The notes beneath the pieces are model-generated. The model had not been told where the DNA came from, ran no database searches, and saw only the letters and a program-made list of their open reading frames with translations. A stretch of DNA of 24,668 nucleotides from an uncultured Ruminococcus sp. (GTDB lineage: Bacteria > Bacillota > Clostridia > Oscillospirales > Ruminococcaceae). Position 1 is the stretch's first letter. The number at the start of each line of letters is the position of its first letter. The position numbers and the translations under genes are program-made. The stretch is from NCBI GenBank assembly GCA_945867875.1, contig CAMBJF010000011.1, positions 1-24,668 on the forward strand, in the 5' to 3' direction. Below, piece after piece: positions 1-7,912 of this stretch.

Positions 1-435
1 GGCAGCCTTACATTTCACCTTATGCGCCCCGAACACCACGTTGCAAAGACATATTTTTTCTATGCCATAGGCGAGCTTACGGAAGAAAGGATAAGGAGCA
101 TTGAAAAGGGTGTGAATATGGCGGGGCGGGAAATTCCTGCGCTCCCTGCAAAAATACGCCTTTTATGGAAAGGGGTCATCACAGAAATAACCGAATATCT
201 CCCCGACAGCAAGAAAGAGCGTCTGCTCAAATACCCTGCTCAGAAAGTCTTTTCGGGGGAGATCACCATTGAAGAGGGAAAAAATCATCAGGTGAAGAAG
301 ATGCTCAGGGCAATTGGCTGCTGTGTGGTTTATCTGAAAAGGATAGATATAGGCGGCGTGCCTCTTGATGAAAGTCTGCCCTCGGGTAAGTACAGGGAAC
401 TGACGGAGGATGAACTTGCAATTCTCCGTGGATAA
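1..435 (+). CDS. Pseudouridine synthase, RsuA/RluB/E/F family (3' end only)
   Basis: The frame is open from base 1, so the gene begins outside the window and only about 144 C-terminal residues are present. It isomerises uridine to pseudouridine in rRNA. What is seen: the stretch GSLTFHLMRPEHHVAKTY, where an aspartate-containing catalytic loop would normally lie just upstream, and the family-typical EGKNHQVKKMLRAIG segment followed by LKRIDIGG and a C-terminal SGKYRELTEDEL. These are the hallmarks of the small-subunit 16S U516-type (RsuA) branch and of RluB/E/F, and they cannot be separated without the N-terminal S4 domain. The internal ATG at 22 is not the real start, because homology continues upstream of it. 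A 24-bp tandem repeat begins in the last codons and contains the stop. Confidence 0.9.
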   Translation, partial: GSLTFHLMRPEHHVAKTYFFYAIGELTEERIRSIEKGVNMAGREIPALPAKIRLLWKGVITEITEYLPDSKKERLLKYPAQKVFSGEITIEEGKNHQVKKMLRAIGCCVVYLKRIDIGGVPLDESLPSGKYRELTEDELAILRG

Positions 436-471
436 TTGCCTACACTTCTCCGCAGATAATTGCCTGCACTT
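424..471. repeat. Two-copy 24-bp tandem repeat over the stop codon
   Basis: Copies at 424-447 and 448-471 agree at 21 of 24 positions. Both start CTCCG and contain GATAATTGCCT and CACTT. The first copy includes the TAA stop of the upstream pseudouridine synthase. The repeat stays open in the +2 frame and would encode a repeated DNCLHFS unit, but I see no reason to think it is translated. Such short tandem repeats at gene ends can arise by slippage. Confidence 0.85.
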
Positions 472-498
472 TTCAGGAACGACCAATAAAAGCTTTGT

Positions 499-701
499 CC
501 CAAACGTTCCACCGGAACGTTTGGGAGATTTAGCAAGTCCGTACCGTTACAAGGGGAGGCGGTCTTGTACGCCTCCCCTCGAAATGCTTTCGCATTTCTC
601 ACCCCTTGCTCCGTTTTTTGTAATAAAAGGAGGTTTCGCCCTCTGCGGAGGGCGACAAGGGGCGCTGCCCCTCGACCCCGCAAGCCTTTGAGAAAGGCTT
701 G
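499..701. repeat. Composite of six consecutive palindromes (intergenic repeat element)
   Basis: Six near-contiguous inverted repeats fill this gene-free gap: 499-510/514-525 (12-bp perfect stem, 3-nt loop); 553-561/570-578 (9 bp); 581-587/592-598 (7 bp); 637-643/648-654 (7 bp); 659-663/667-671 (5 bp, GC only); 681-689/693-701 (9 bp, 3-nt loop). None is followed by a long T-run, so this is not a simple terminator. From memory, similar GC-rich hairpin strings occur as dispersed repeats between genes in Ruminococcus and relatives, so a non-coding multicopy repeat is the likely identity. It could also protect the 3' end of the upstream mRNA. No gene is supported between 436 and 856. Confidence 0.75.
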
Positions 702-756
702 ACCGAAACTTTTAGTGTTGTGCTTATTCGCAAAAACCTTTTAAATCAATTTACTA

Positions 757-785
757 TTGACGTTTTGCCGCCGAAATGGTATTAT
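757..785 (+). promoter_or_regulatory. Sigma-A promoter of asnB
   Basis: TTGACG at 757-762 and TATTAT at 780-785 are separated by 17 bp. An overlapping TATAAT sits at 783-788 (20-bp spacing, less likely). It lies directly after the palindromic repeat and about 70 bp before the asnB start. Confidence 0.8.
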
Positions 786-856
786 AATAATATGGCATAG
801 CAGGAAGAAAAAAAGAGTATAATGCTATGAGACACTGATTTTATGGAGATGATAGT

Positions 857-2698
857 ATGTGCGGATTTGTCGGCTTTACAAATGCTATAGATAATTCAAA
901 CAAGGTACTTGGCGAAATGATGGATAAGATTCGCCACAGAGGTCCCGATTCCGAGGGACGCTATATTGACGAGTGTATCGCTATGGGCTTTCGCAGGCTC
1001 AGTATCATAGATATCACCGACAGCGGCAACCAGCCCATTTTCAATGAGGATAAGTCCAAGGTGCTTTTCTTCAACGGTGAGATATACAATTACCGTGAGA
1101 TAAGAAAGGAGCTTGAGGAAAAGGGTCACAAATTCACCACCCATACCGATTCCGAAACTCTTATCCACGGCTATGAGGAATTCGGCGAGAAGCTTCTTGA
1201 CAGGCTCAGAGGAATGTTTGCATTCGTCATCTGGGACAAGGAGAAAAAGGAGCTTTTCGGCGCAAGAGACTTTTTCGGCATCAAGCCCTTTTACTATGCA
1301 ACAATGAACGGCACATTCATGTTCGGCTCGGAGATAAAGTCATTCCTCGTTCACCCCGCTTTCGTAAAGGAGCTGAACACCACCGCTCTCGAAAATTATC
1401 TCACATTCCAGTACTCCCCCACAAACGAAACATTTTTCAAGAATGTATATAAGCTCCCCCCTGCCCACTGCTTCAAGTACAAGGACGGCAAGCTTGACAT
1501 AAAGCGCTACTGGGACGTTCATTTCAATGCTGACGAAAAGCCCGATATGGATATGTGGGTGGACAGAATTTCCGACACATTCAAAAACTCCGTTGAGGCT
1601 CATAAGATCGCAGATGTTGAGGTAGGCAGCTTCCTTTCAAGCGGCGTTGACTCCAGCTATGCCGCATCTGTTGCAAATGTTGACAAGACCTTTACCGTAG
1701 GCTTCGGTGAGGACGAAAAGTACAACGAGATAGGCTGGGCAAAGGAATTTTCCAAGTACATCGGCAAGGAAAACATCAGCAAGGTCATCACCCCCGAGGA
1801 ATACTGGGACAATATCAAGAAGATACAGTATCATATGGACGAACCCCTTGCAGACCCCTCCTGCATCGCCCTTTACTTTGTCTGCAACACTGCGGCTCAG
1901 TATGTAAAGGTAGTGCTTTCGGGCGAGGGCGCTGACGAGATATTCGGCGGATATAACATTTACAAGGAGCCACTCGGCTCCCACGCATACAAGTCCCTGC
2001 CCAAATTCATCAGAAAGGGCATCGGCTCGGTGGCTGAAAAGCTGCCCCCCAAGCGTGGCGTGAACTTCCTTGTCCGCAACGGCAAGGAGCTTGAAGAGAG
2101 ATTTATCGGCAATGCATATATGTTCTCTCCACGTGACAGAAAGAAGCTCCTTAAAATAACCACAAACGCTCCCGACCCCACCGCAATAACTGCGCCTTTC
2201 TACGCAAAGGTAAAGGATAAGGACGATATCACAAAGATGCAGTATCTTGACCTGCACCTGTGGATGGCGGGAGACATTCTGCTGAAAGCCGACAAAATGT
2301 CAATGGCAAACTCCCTTGAACTGAGAGTGCCTTTCCTTGACAAGGAGGTCATGGCGCTGGCGGAGCAGATTCCATGGCAGTACAGAGTGAGCACCGAAAA
2401 CACCAAGCTCGCTATGAGAAAGGCTGCCCTCAGAGCCGCTCCCCCCAAGACCGCAAACAAGAAAAAGCTGGGCTTCCCCGTTCCCATAAGAGTATGGCTC
2501 AGGGAGGAAAAATACTACAATATCGTGAAAAATGCATTCACCTCTCCTGCGGCGGAGCAGTTTTTCAACACAGATATGCTTGTAAAGCTCCTCGATGACC
2601 ACAGGGCTGAGAAATACGACAACAGCCGCAAAATTTGGACTGTTTTCATTTTCTTACAGTGGTATGATGTTTATTTCGGAGAGAATGCTTCCGCATAA
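857..2698 (+). CDS. asnB: Asparagine synthetase, glutamine-hydrolysing (AsnB)
   Basis: Makes asparagine from aspartate, ATP and glutamine in the cytoplasm. The protein starts MCGFVGF, which after Met removal leaves the N-terminal Cys nucleophile of the class II glutaminase domain (about residues 1-220, including the RHRGPDSEG and RRLSIID blocks). The synthetase domain follows with the PP-loop SGVDSS at 262-267 and the downstream SGEGADEIFGGY and LRVPFLDKEV motifs. Length (613 residues) is normal. GGAG at 845-848 supports the ATG at 857. It has its own strong promoter and is followed after 34 nt by the RNase Z-like gene, so the two are probably co-transcribed. Since GatCAB is also encoded in this window, this enzyme would supply free asparagine rather than only Asn-tRNA. 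Confidence 0.96.
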   Translation: MCGFVGFTNAIDNSNKVLGEMMDKIRHRGPDSEGRYIDECIAMGFRRLSIIDITDSGNQPIFNEDKSKVLFFNGEIYNYREIRKELEEKGHKFTTHTDSETLIHGYEEFGEKLLDRLRGMFAFVIWDKEKKELFGARDFFGIKPFYYATMNGTFMFGSEIKSFLVHPAFVKELNTTALENYLTFQYSPTNETFFKNVYKLPPAHCFKYKDGKLDIKRYWDVHFNADEKPDMDMWVDRISDTFKNSVEAHKIADVEVGSFLSSGVDSSYAASVANVDKTFTVGFGEDEKYNEIGWAKEFSKYIGKENISKVITPEEYWDNIKKIQYHMDEPLADPSCIALYFVCNTAAQYVKVVLSGEGADEIFGGYNIYKEPLGSHAYKSLPKFIRKGIGSVAEKLPPKRGVNFLVRNGKELEERFIGNAYMFSPRDRKKLLKITTNAPDPTAITAPFYAKVKDKDDITKMQYLDLHLWMAGDILLKADKMSMANSLELRVPFLDKEVMALAEQIPWQYRVSTENTKLAMRKAALRAAPPKTANKKKLGFPVPIRVWLREEKYYNIVKNAFTSPAAEQFFNTDMLVKLLDDHRAEKYDNSRKIWTVFIFLQWYDVYFGENASA

Positions 2699-2732
2699 TT
2701 TTTCAGCGGCATAGCAAAGAAATGAGGACAGT

Positions 2733-3629
2733 ATGATAGATGTATGTCTGGCGGGAACAGGAGGTATGAAGCCCCTCCCCGACCGTTTTCTCACGGGGCT
2801 GTGGGCAGAGCACAAGGGAAAAGCACTGCTTATCGACTGCGGCGAGGGTATGCAGATAGCTCTTGCAAAGGCGGGAGTGAGCCTTGCCAAGCTTGACACC
2901 CTGCTCATAACCCATTTCCACGCCGACCACATCGCAGGTCTCCCGGGACTTCTTTTGTCTGCGGGAAATTTCGGCAAGTCCTCGCCTATGGTCATATATG
3001 CCCCCAAAGGCGGACGGGACATTATAAGCAGGCTTTGCTGCATATGCCCCGAGCTGCCCTTTGACGTTGATGTTCACGAAATTGAGGGCGAGGGAGTGAT
3101 TTTCCGAAACGGGCTTGAAATACGGTTTATGCCCGTCCGCCATAGGATAGAATGCTATTGCTGGAGCATCATAGAGAACCGCCCGCCCGTATTCAGCCCC
3201 GAAAAGGCTGACAGGCTGGGAGTGCCCGTGAATATGCGGAGCATTCTCCACAGAGGGGAATGTGTGGAGATAGGCGGCAGGATAATTTCCCCCGAGGACG
3301 TTACTGAGGGAAAGCGCCCGCCCCTTAAAGTCACCTACATCACGGACACGGTGTATTTTGACGGGCTTTCACGTTTTGCGGAAAGCTCCGACCTGCTCAT
3401 CTGCGAGGGAATGTACGGCGACGATGAATATATCCCGAAAATGACCGAGAAAGGGCATATGGTATTCTCTCAGGCGGCAAGGGTAGCAAGGGATTCAGAT
3501 TCAAAAGAGCTGTGGCTCACACATTTCAGTCCTGCGCTGAAATTCCCCGAGGAACAGCTTGATTCGGCTCGGCAGATATACCCGAATGTCACCGCAGACA
3601 GGGACTTCCTGAAACGATGTATAAACTGA
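2733..3629 (+). CDS. rnz: Ribonuclease Z-like metallo-beta-lactamase fold hydrolase
   Basis: A 298-residue protein, close to the usual RNase Z length of about 305. RNase Z removes the 3' trailer from tRNA precursors using a two-zinc centre. Seen: LLIDCGEG, the metal motif H61-F-H63-A-D65-H66 (HFHADH), a later PVRHRI histidine, the ITDT aspartate and LTHFSPAL near the C-terminus. These match the ElaC/RNase Z arrangement of metal ligands. The exosite arm normally inserted in RNase Z is short or divergent here, so an RNase Z paralogue acting on another phosphodiester is possible. It follows asnB by 34 nt and ends in a good terminator. Confidence 0.78.
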   Translation: MIDVCLAGTGGMKPLPDRFLTGLWAEHKGKALLIDCGEGMQIALAKAGVSLAKLDTLLITHFHADHIAGLPGLLLSAGNFGKSSPMVIYAPKGGRDIISRLCCICPELPFDVDVHEIEGEGVIFRNGLEIRFMPVRHRIECYCWSIIENRPPVFSPEKADRLGVPVNMRSILHRGECVEIGGRIISPEDVTEGKRPPLKVTYITDTVYFDGLSRFAESSDLLICEGMYGDDEYIPKMTEKGHMVFSQAARVARDSDSKELWLTHFSPALKFPEEQLDSARQIYPNVTADRDFLKRCIN

Positions 3630-3640
3630 AAATTTTCGCT

Positions 3641-3669
3641 CTGCGGCTCAAAAAAGCCGCAGTTTTTTT
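3641..3669 (+). terminator. Rho-independent terminator after the RNase Z-like gene
   Basis: Perfect 8-bp stem 3641-3648/3655-3662 with a 6-nt loop, followed by a run of seven Ts. It closes the asnB-rnz transcript. Confidence 0.9.
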
Positions 3670-3679
3670 ATATATCCCC

Positions 3680-3708
3680 TTGAAAGGTAAAAATGTTTGT
3701 GATATACT
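3680..3708 (+). promoter_or_regulatory. Sigma-A promoter of the LRR protein gene
   Basis: TTGAAA at 3680-3685 and TATACT at 3703-3708 with a 17-bp spacer, just after the preceding terminator. The start point would be near 3715, giving a leader of about 50 nt. Confidence 0.8.
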
Positions 3709-3763
3709 AAAGCTAAGATTTGTTTATATTTGGATAACATTTATTGGAAATGAATAAAAGCTT

Positions 3764-6700
3764 ATGACATATAAAAATAAGGCTTTCCGCAGAGCTGCGG
3801 CAGCCGCTGCGGCAATATGCCTTGCCTTTGCCTTTGCATTCGCTGAGGAAACAGGTGCGGACAGGCTCGGCTTCGGCACGAGCATTACGGTGAGTGCAGA
3901 TGACCTTGAATATAATATCGGCACAGCAAAGATAACCTACACAACGGACGCAAACGGCAATGTGACTATTACCAAATTCGATGAGGGTGATGAAACAAGC
4001 ATTCAGATACCCGAAACTATCGACGGGGGAAAGGTAAAAACTATCGGTGCAAATGCATTTGCCGACTGCTCTTCTCTTACAAGCATTACTTTGCCGCAAA
4101 GTCTCACAAACATCGAAAATCTTGCATTCGCCCGCTGCACCGCACTGCAAAATATTAATATTCCTCAGGACGTTACGAACATTGGAGTAAGTGCATTCCT
4201 AAGATGTAAATCTCTGACAAACATTACTATTCCTTCGGGTGTCACAAGTATAAAAACATCTGCATTTGCACTCTGCACTTCAATTAAAAGCATTGAGCTG
4301 CCCGATCATCTCGTAAGCATCGGGAACAGTGCATTTACGGGCTGCTACTCTCTTGAAAGCGTTGTTATACCTTCGGGCGTCACCTCTGTCGGAGAATTTG
4401 CTTTTAGCTACTGCACCTCTCTTGCAAGCATCACGCTCCCTCCAAGCGTCACAAGCATCGGAGACGATGCATTTCAGGGCTGCACATCTCTTGAAACCGC
4501 ATTTTTCCCTCGAAGTGCAACACTCGGCACAGGGTCTTTTCCCTTAAATACTGCACAGATACGTTACACAAAAGACAGCTCAACAGGCGATGTGATGATC
4601 GGCCGAGTCCAAACCTCAGAAAGCAGTCGGACAAGCATTGAAATACCCGAAACTATCTGCGGAGAAACAGTTACAGCTCTCGGTCCTCAGTCTTTCAGCT
4701 TTTGTGAAACACTTGAAGAAATAAAGCTGCCGAAAACATTGACTGATATCGGTGAACAGGCATTTTATTACTGCACCTCACTCAAAGAAATTGAAATTTC
4801 CCAAAACGTTTCTGTGATCGGAGGAGATGCATTTTTAAACTGCACAAGCCTTAAGACCGTATATCTCCCCGAAGGTCTGAGCGGCTCAGCTATTCAGGAC
4901 AATGCTGCAAGGATATATTACTCTTACCGCCCCGCCGAAGCCAAAACAAGCATTGTAAATGTCGAAGCAGGCGATCAGACTGACATCGTTATCCCCGAAA
5001 CCATAAGCGGAGGAAAAGTCGATGCCATAAAAAAAGCGGCTTTCATAAATAATGCTAAGCTCAAAAGCGTAACTCTCCCCGACGGTCTTGTCTCTATCGG
5101 CGACGAAGCATTTGTGAACTGTACCGCCCTTACAGGCATTACCATTCCCGACAGTGTGGAAAACATCGGCATTTATGCCTTTGATAACTGCACAAGCCTT
5201 GTATCGGCAAAACTCCCCGATAATGAGGACCTTTTCATCGGCGGCGATGCTTTCTCAGGGTGCAGCTCCCTTGAGAGCATTGTTATCCCAGACGGCGTTA
5301 CCACTATCGAAACCGGACTGTTCTATAAATGCGAAAAGCTTGAAAGCATCACACTTCCGGACAGCATAATCTCTATCGGCGATAATGCTTTCTGCGGCTG
5401 TGAAAAGCTTGTATCAATAAATTTCCCTGCTGACCTTGGAACTATAGGAGAAGATGCTTTCTACAACTGTACCTCCCTTGCGTCTGTCGATCTTCCAAGC
5501 AAGCTCACAGTTATCGGACAAGAGGCCTTTTTAGGCTGTGAGCGCCTTACCTCCGTTACAATACCCGACAGCGTTACAGAGCTTGGAGCGGGAGCCTTTG
5601 AATGCTGCTATAATCTTGCTGATGTAACGCTCCCCAAGGGACTGAGAGTTCTGAGGTCTTTTGTACTCCGTTGGACTGCCATAAAGAGCATTGTAATACC
5701 CGAAACCGTTACACAAATAAATGACTGTGCTTTTTACAAGTGCAGTGTACTTGAAAGTATAGAGCTTCCGCCGAATGTATCATATATGGGAGATATGGTT
5801 TTTGAGGATTGCCCTGCCCTAAAAAATGTTTTCTATAACACAGGAACCGATGTTTCCGATTCAAAGATACCCGAAACCTCCGCAAAAACAAAGTATGAGA
5901 TAAGGAACAATTACGCATATATCCTTGAAATAATCCCCGACAGCAGCAATACACCCGTTGTTATCCCCGATACTATCTGCGGATATGAGGTAATGTCCAC
6001 AGCAGAAGAATACAGACAGTATGTTTCCGAAACGGGTCACACCCACAAGGGCGGTACGGCTACCTGCACCGAAAAGGCACTCTGCGACATCTGCGGAAAT
6101 AGCTATGACAGCACCGACCTTACCAATCACAATGCAGATACAAGCACTTGGAAATATAACGAAAACGGTCACTGGAACCCCTGTCTCAGAGCAGGCTGCG
6201 AAGCACATCTGAATACTGCGGCACATACCTTTGATGACGGAGTTATTACCACTAAGCCTACAGAAAAAACCGAGGGGGTAAAAACATACACCTGCACAGT
6301 CTGCGGATATGAAAAGACCGAGAGCATCGAAAAGCTTCCTCCAAAGCCGGCAAAAGTTATCTATCCCATAACAATAAGCGGAGATGTGACTGCTGACAGG
6401 TCATCTGCGGCTGCGGGCGAGACCGTAACGGTAAGCGCACCTTTCGGCTATGACATCATAGTTACGGACATAAACGGCAGACAGATAGCAAAATTCAGTG
6501 AAAAAGGCAGCTTTGAAATGCCCTCTTCAAGAGTGAGCATCACAGCCGTAAGAGGTGAGACGTTTGCCCATATGTCAAACGCTTGGAACCATTCTTATGT
6601 ATATTCCTACGACAGCGATATGAACCGCATCAAGGTAAATTCCGACACCAAAAGGGGCATGATCACCATTGACCTCGGTGCCGATCATGCAGGCAGGAGC

Positions 6701-6823
6701 TTCACCATTTACAGCGGCAGAAAGAGCACCTCGAAAAAGATAATCTCGGGCACTCTTGACGAAAACGGAAGATACACTTTCAATGCCGATGAGGGCAGGA
6801 ATTATACCCTTGTTATTAAGTAA
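3764..6823 (+). CDS. Secreted BspA-type leucine-rich repeat surface protein
   Basis: A 1019-residue exported protein. An Ala-rich signal peptide covers about residues 1-27 (cleavage after FAFA). Many 23-24-residue LRR_5 units of the form AFxxCxSLxSIxLPxxVTxIG follow, in blocks at about 100-260, 305-370 and 420-725. Each block is preceded by an IPETIxGGxV module (about 80, 293, 406), and a fourth such module at about 733 has no LRR block after it. Residues about 765-850 hold CxxC pairs (LCDICG, CTVCG). The rest is a beta-rich C-terminus with FEMPSSRVSITAV and NYTLVIK. There is no LPXTG, dockerin or C-terminal membrane helix, so the mode of surface retention is unclear. Such proteins usually mediate adhesion. 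The ribosome binding site is weak, but a stop codon (TAA at 3755) lies three codons upstream in frame, so 3764 is the first possible ATG. Confidence 0.9.
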   Translation: MTYKNKAFRRAAAAAAAICLAFAFAFAEETGADRLGFGTSITVSADDLEYNIGTAKITYTTDANGNVTITKFDEGDETSIQIPETIDGGKVKTIGANAFADCSSLTSITLPQSLTNIENLAFARCTALQNINIPQDVTNIGVSAFLRCKSLTNITIPSGVTSIKTSAFALCTSIKSIELPDHLVSIGNSAFTGCYSLESVVIPSGVTSVGEFAFSYCTSLASITLPPSVTSIGDDAFQGCTSLETAFFPRSATLGTGSFPLNTAQIRYTKDSSTGDVMIGRVQTSESSRTSIEIPETICGETVTALGPQSFSFCETLEEIKLPKTLTDIGEQAFYYCTSLKEIEISQNVSVIGGDAFLNCTSLKTVYLPEGLSGSAIQDNAARIYYSYRPAEAKTSIVNVEAGDQTDIVIPETISGGKVDAIKKAAFINNAKLKSVTLPDGLVSIGDEAFVNCTALTGITIPDSVENIGIYAFDNCTSLVSAKLPDNEDLFIGGDAFSGCSSLESIVIPDGVTTIETGLFYKCEKLESITLPDSIISIGDNAFCGCEKLVSINFPADLGTIGEDAFYNCTSLASVDLPSKLTVIGQEAFLGCERLTSVTIPDSVTELGAGAFECCYNLADVTLPKGLRVLRSFVLRWTAIKSIVIPETVTQINDCAFYKCSVLESIELPPNVSYMGDMVFEDCPALKNVFYNTGTDVSDSKIPETSAKTKYEIRNNYAYILEIIPDSSNTPVVIPDTICGYEVMSTAEEYRQYVSETGHTHKGGTATCTEKALCDICGNSYDSTDLTNHNADTSTWKYNENGHWNPCLRAGCEAHLNTAAHTFDDGVITTKPTEKTEGVKTYTCTVCGYEKTESIEKLPPKPAKVIYPITISGDVTADRSSAAAGETVTVSAPFGYDIIVTDINGRQIAKFSEKGSFEMPSSRVSITAVRGETFAHMSNAWNHSYVYSYDSDMNRIKVNSDTKRGMITIDLGADHAGRSFTIYSGRKSTSKKIISGTLDENGRYTFNADEGRNYTLVIK

Positions 6824-6831
6824 AATACTAT

Positions 6832-6871
6832 AAAATTGCAGGGAGCGGAGAACCGTTTCCCTGCAATTTTT
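6832..6871 (+). terminator. Terminator after the LRR protein gene
   Basis: Perfect 13-bp stem 6832-6844/6858-6870 with a 13-nt loop. The 3' arm ends in a T-run. The A-rich 5' arm means it could also work on the other strand. Confidence 0.88.
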
Positions 6872-6915
6872 ATGTATGTACAGAAATTCGGCTTGTAATT
6901 TGTGTAAAAAAGGTA

Positions 6916-6944
6916 TTGACATTTGCGGCGATTTGTGGTACATT
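6916..6944 (+). promoter_or_regulatory. Sigma-A promoter of the PKTG surface protein
   Basis: A perfect -35 box TTGACA at 6916-6921 and TACATT at 6939-6944 with a 17-bp spacer, about 65 bp before the ATG at 7010. Confidence 0.75.
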
Positions 6945-7009
6945 TATCTTAAATACAAATACATAAGTTGTATTTACTGAAAACGATTAATTTTAAGGAG
7001 AAAAGAATT

Positions 7010-7804
7010 ATGAAAAAGTTTAGAACTCTCAGCGCAATCGCTGCAGCTGCTATGGCTGTATCTATGATCCCCGTATCCGCTTCCGCAGAGAATACAACAT
7101 ATCACGCATACATCGGTGTTCAGTCCGCAAGCTATTCTTTCAGAAACGCTTGGTATGACCCCTCCTACGGTCAGGGCGTAACAGGCGATGACGGTATGGT
7201 TTACTTCGATCAGATCACAGGCTGGGACGGCCCTACAGCTGTTAACAAGGGCGGCGTTTTCAACGATGCTGAGATCACAGGCGACGGCACATACACCGTT
7301 TCCGTTACAGATTTCGACTTCGGTTCCGACGAGTCCCTCAACCTCCTCTTCATCTCCACTGATATCCCCCTCGACAGCGGCGTTACTATCAGCGATGTAA
7401 AGGTTACTCTCGACGGCAACACCAAGTACACATTTGATGAAGCTTACCTCAGCCCCGATGCTAAGGATTACCTCGAGCCTATGTGCATCAACATCTGGAA
7501 CGATGACCTCGGCAAGGAAGACGGACTTTTCGGCTATACAATGCCCGAAGATTCCATCGAGCTCACATTCACAGTAAGCGGTCTCGGCGCAGCATCCGAT
7601 GATGCAGCAGCTGAAGAAGATGCAGCAACTGAGGACGAGGCTCCCGCAGAGGACGCAGCAGCTGAAGAGACTGAGGCAGCTCCCGCTGAGGAAACAACAA
7701 CTGAAGAGACAACAGCTCCTAAGACCGGCAACACAGCAGCAGGTGCTCTCCTCGCTGTTATGGGCGTTGCAGCAGCTGCAGCAGTTGTTTCCAAGAGAAA
7801 GTAA
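7010..7804 (+). CDS. Wall-anchored surface protein with PKTG sorting signal, function unknown
   Basis: 264 residues from the ATG at 7010, which is preceded by AAGGAG at 6996-7001. A longer in-frame start at 6968 lies upstream of this site and is not used. Seen: a signal peptide (about 1-25, ending SASA), a beta-rich domain of about 165 residues containing GDGTYTVSVTDFDF, an acidic Ala/Glu/Thr linker (about 192-234), then APKTG at 236-240, a hydrophobic stretch and terminal SKRK. This is a sortase-type sorting signal with PKTG in place of LPXTG. The ectodomain resembles carbohydrate-binding beta-sandwich modules in style, but I cannot assign a family. The solute-binding lipoprotein gene follows after 108 nt without a clear promoter of its own. 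Codon choice is strongly biased (many GCT/GTT/TCC), as in highly expressed genes. Confidence 0.85.
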   Translation: MKKFRTLSAIAAAAMAVSMIPVSASAENTTYHAYIGVQSASYSFRNAWYDPSYGQGVTGDDGMVYFDQITGWDGPTAVNKGGVFNDAEITGDGTYTVSVTDFDFGSDESLNLLFISTDIPLDSGVTISDVKVTLDGNTKYTFDEAYLSPDAKDYLEPMCINIWNDDLGKEDGLFGYTMPEDSIELTFTVSGLGAASDDAAAEEDAATEDEAPAEDAAAEETEAAPAEETTTEETTAPKTGNTAAGALLAVMGVAAAAAVVSKRK

Positions 7805-7844
7805 TCTTAACAAAGCATAATACTTTTTAAGAAAATTTCAGGCA

Positions 7845-7881
7845 CAGCCGAGCATATTATTAAATTAATGTGTCTCGGCTG
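7845..7881 (+). other. Intergenic hairpin between surface protein and lipoprotein genes
   Basis: An 8-bp GC-rich stem 7845-7852/7874-7881 continues after a one-base bulge into six further pairs (7853-7858/7867-7872). It is followed only by a short T-run. It may be a partial terminator or an mRNA-stabilising hairpin that sets the ratio of the two gene products. Confidence 0.6.
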
Positions 7882-7912
7882 AGCTTTTAAATGAAAGGCG
7901 GAGTAAAGGGAA

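Noticed and set aside
410..691. A 93-residue plus-strand ORF through the repeat region
   Set aside because: It translates tandem and palindromic repeats, overlaps the pseudouridine synthase end, and has no ribosome binding site.
499..701. CRISPR array
   Set aside because: The hairpins differ from each other in sequence and spacing; there are no identical repeats with unique spacers and no cas genes.
6974..7813. A 279-residue minus-strand ORF
   Set aside because: It is antisense to the PKTG surface protein, is Cys/Ser-rich because it mirrors Ala/Glu codons, and has no ribosome site or homology. The plus strand has a signal peptide and anchor.
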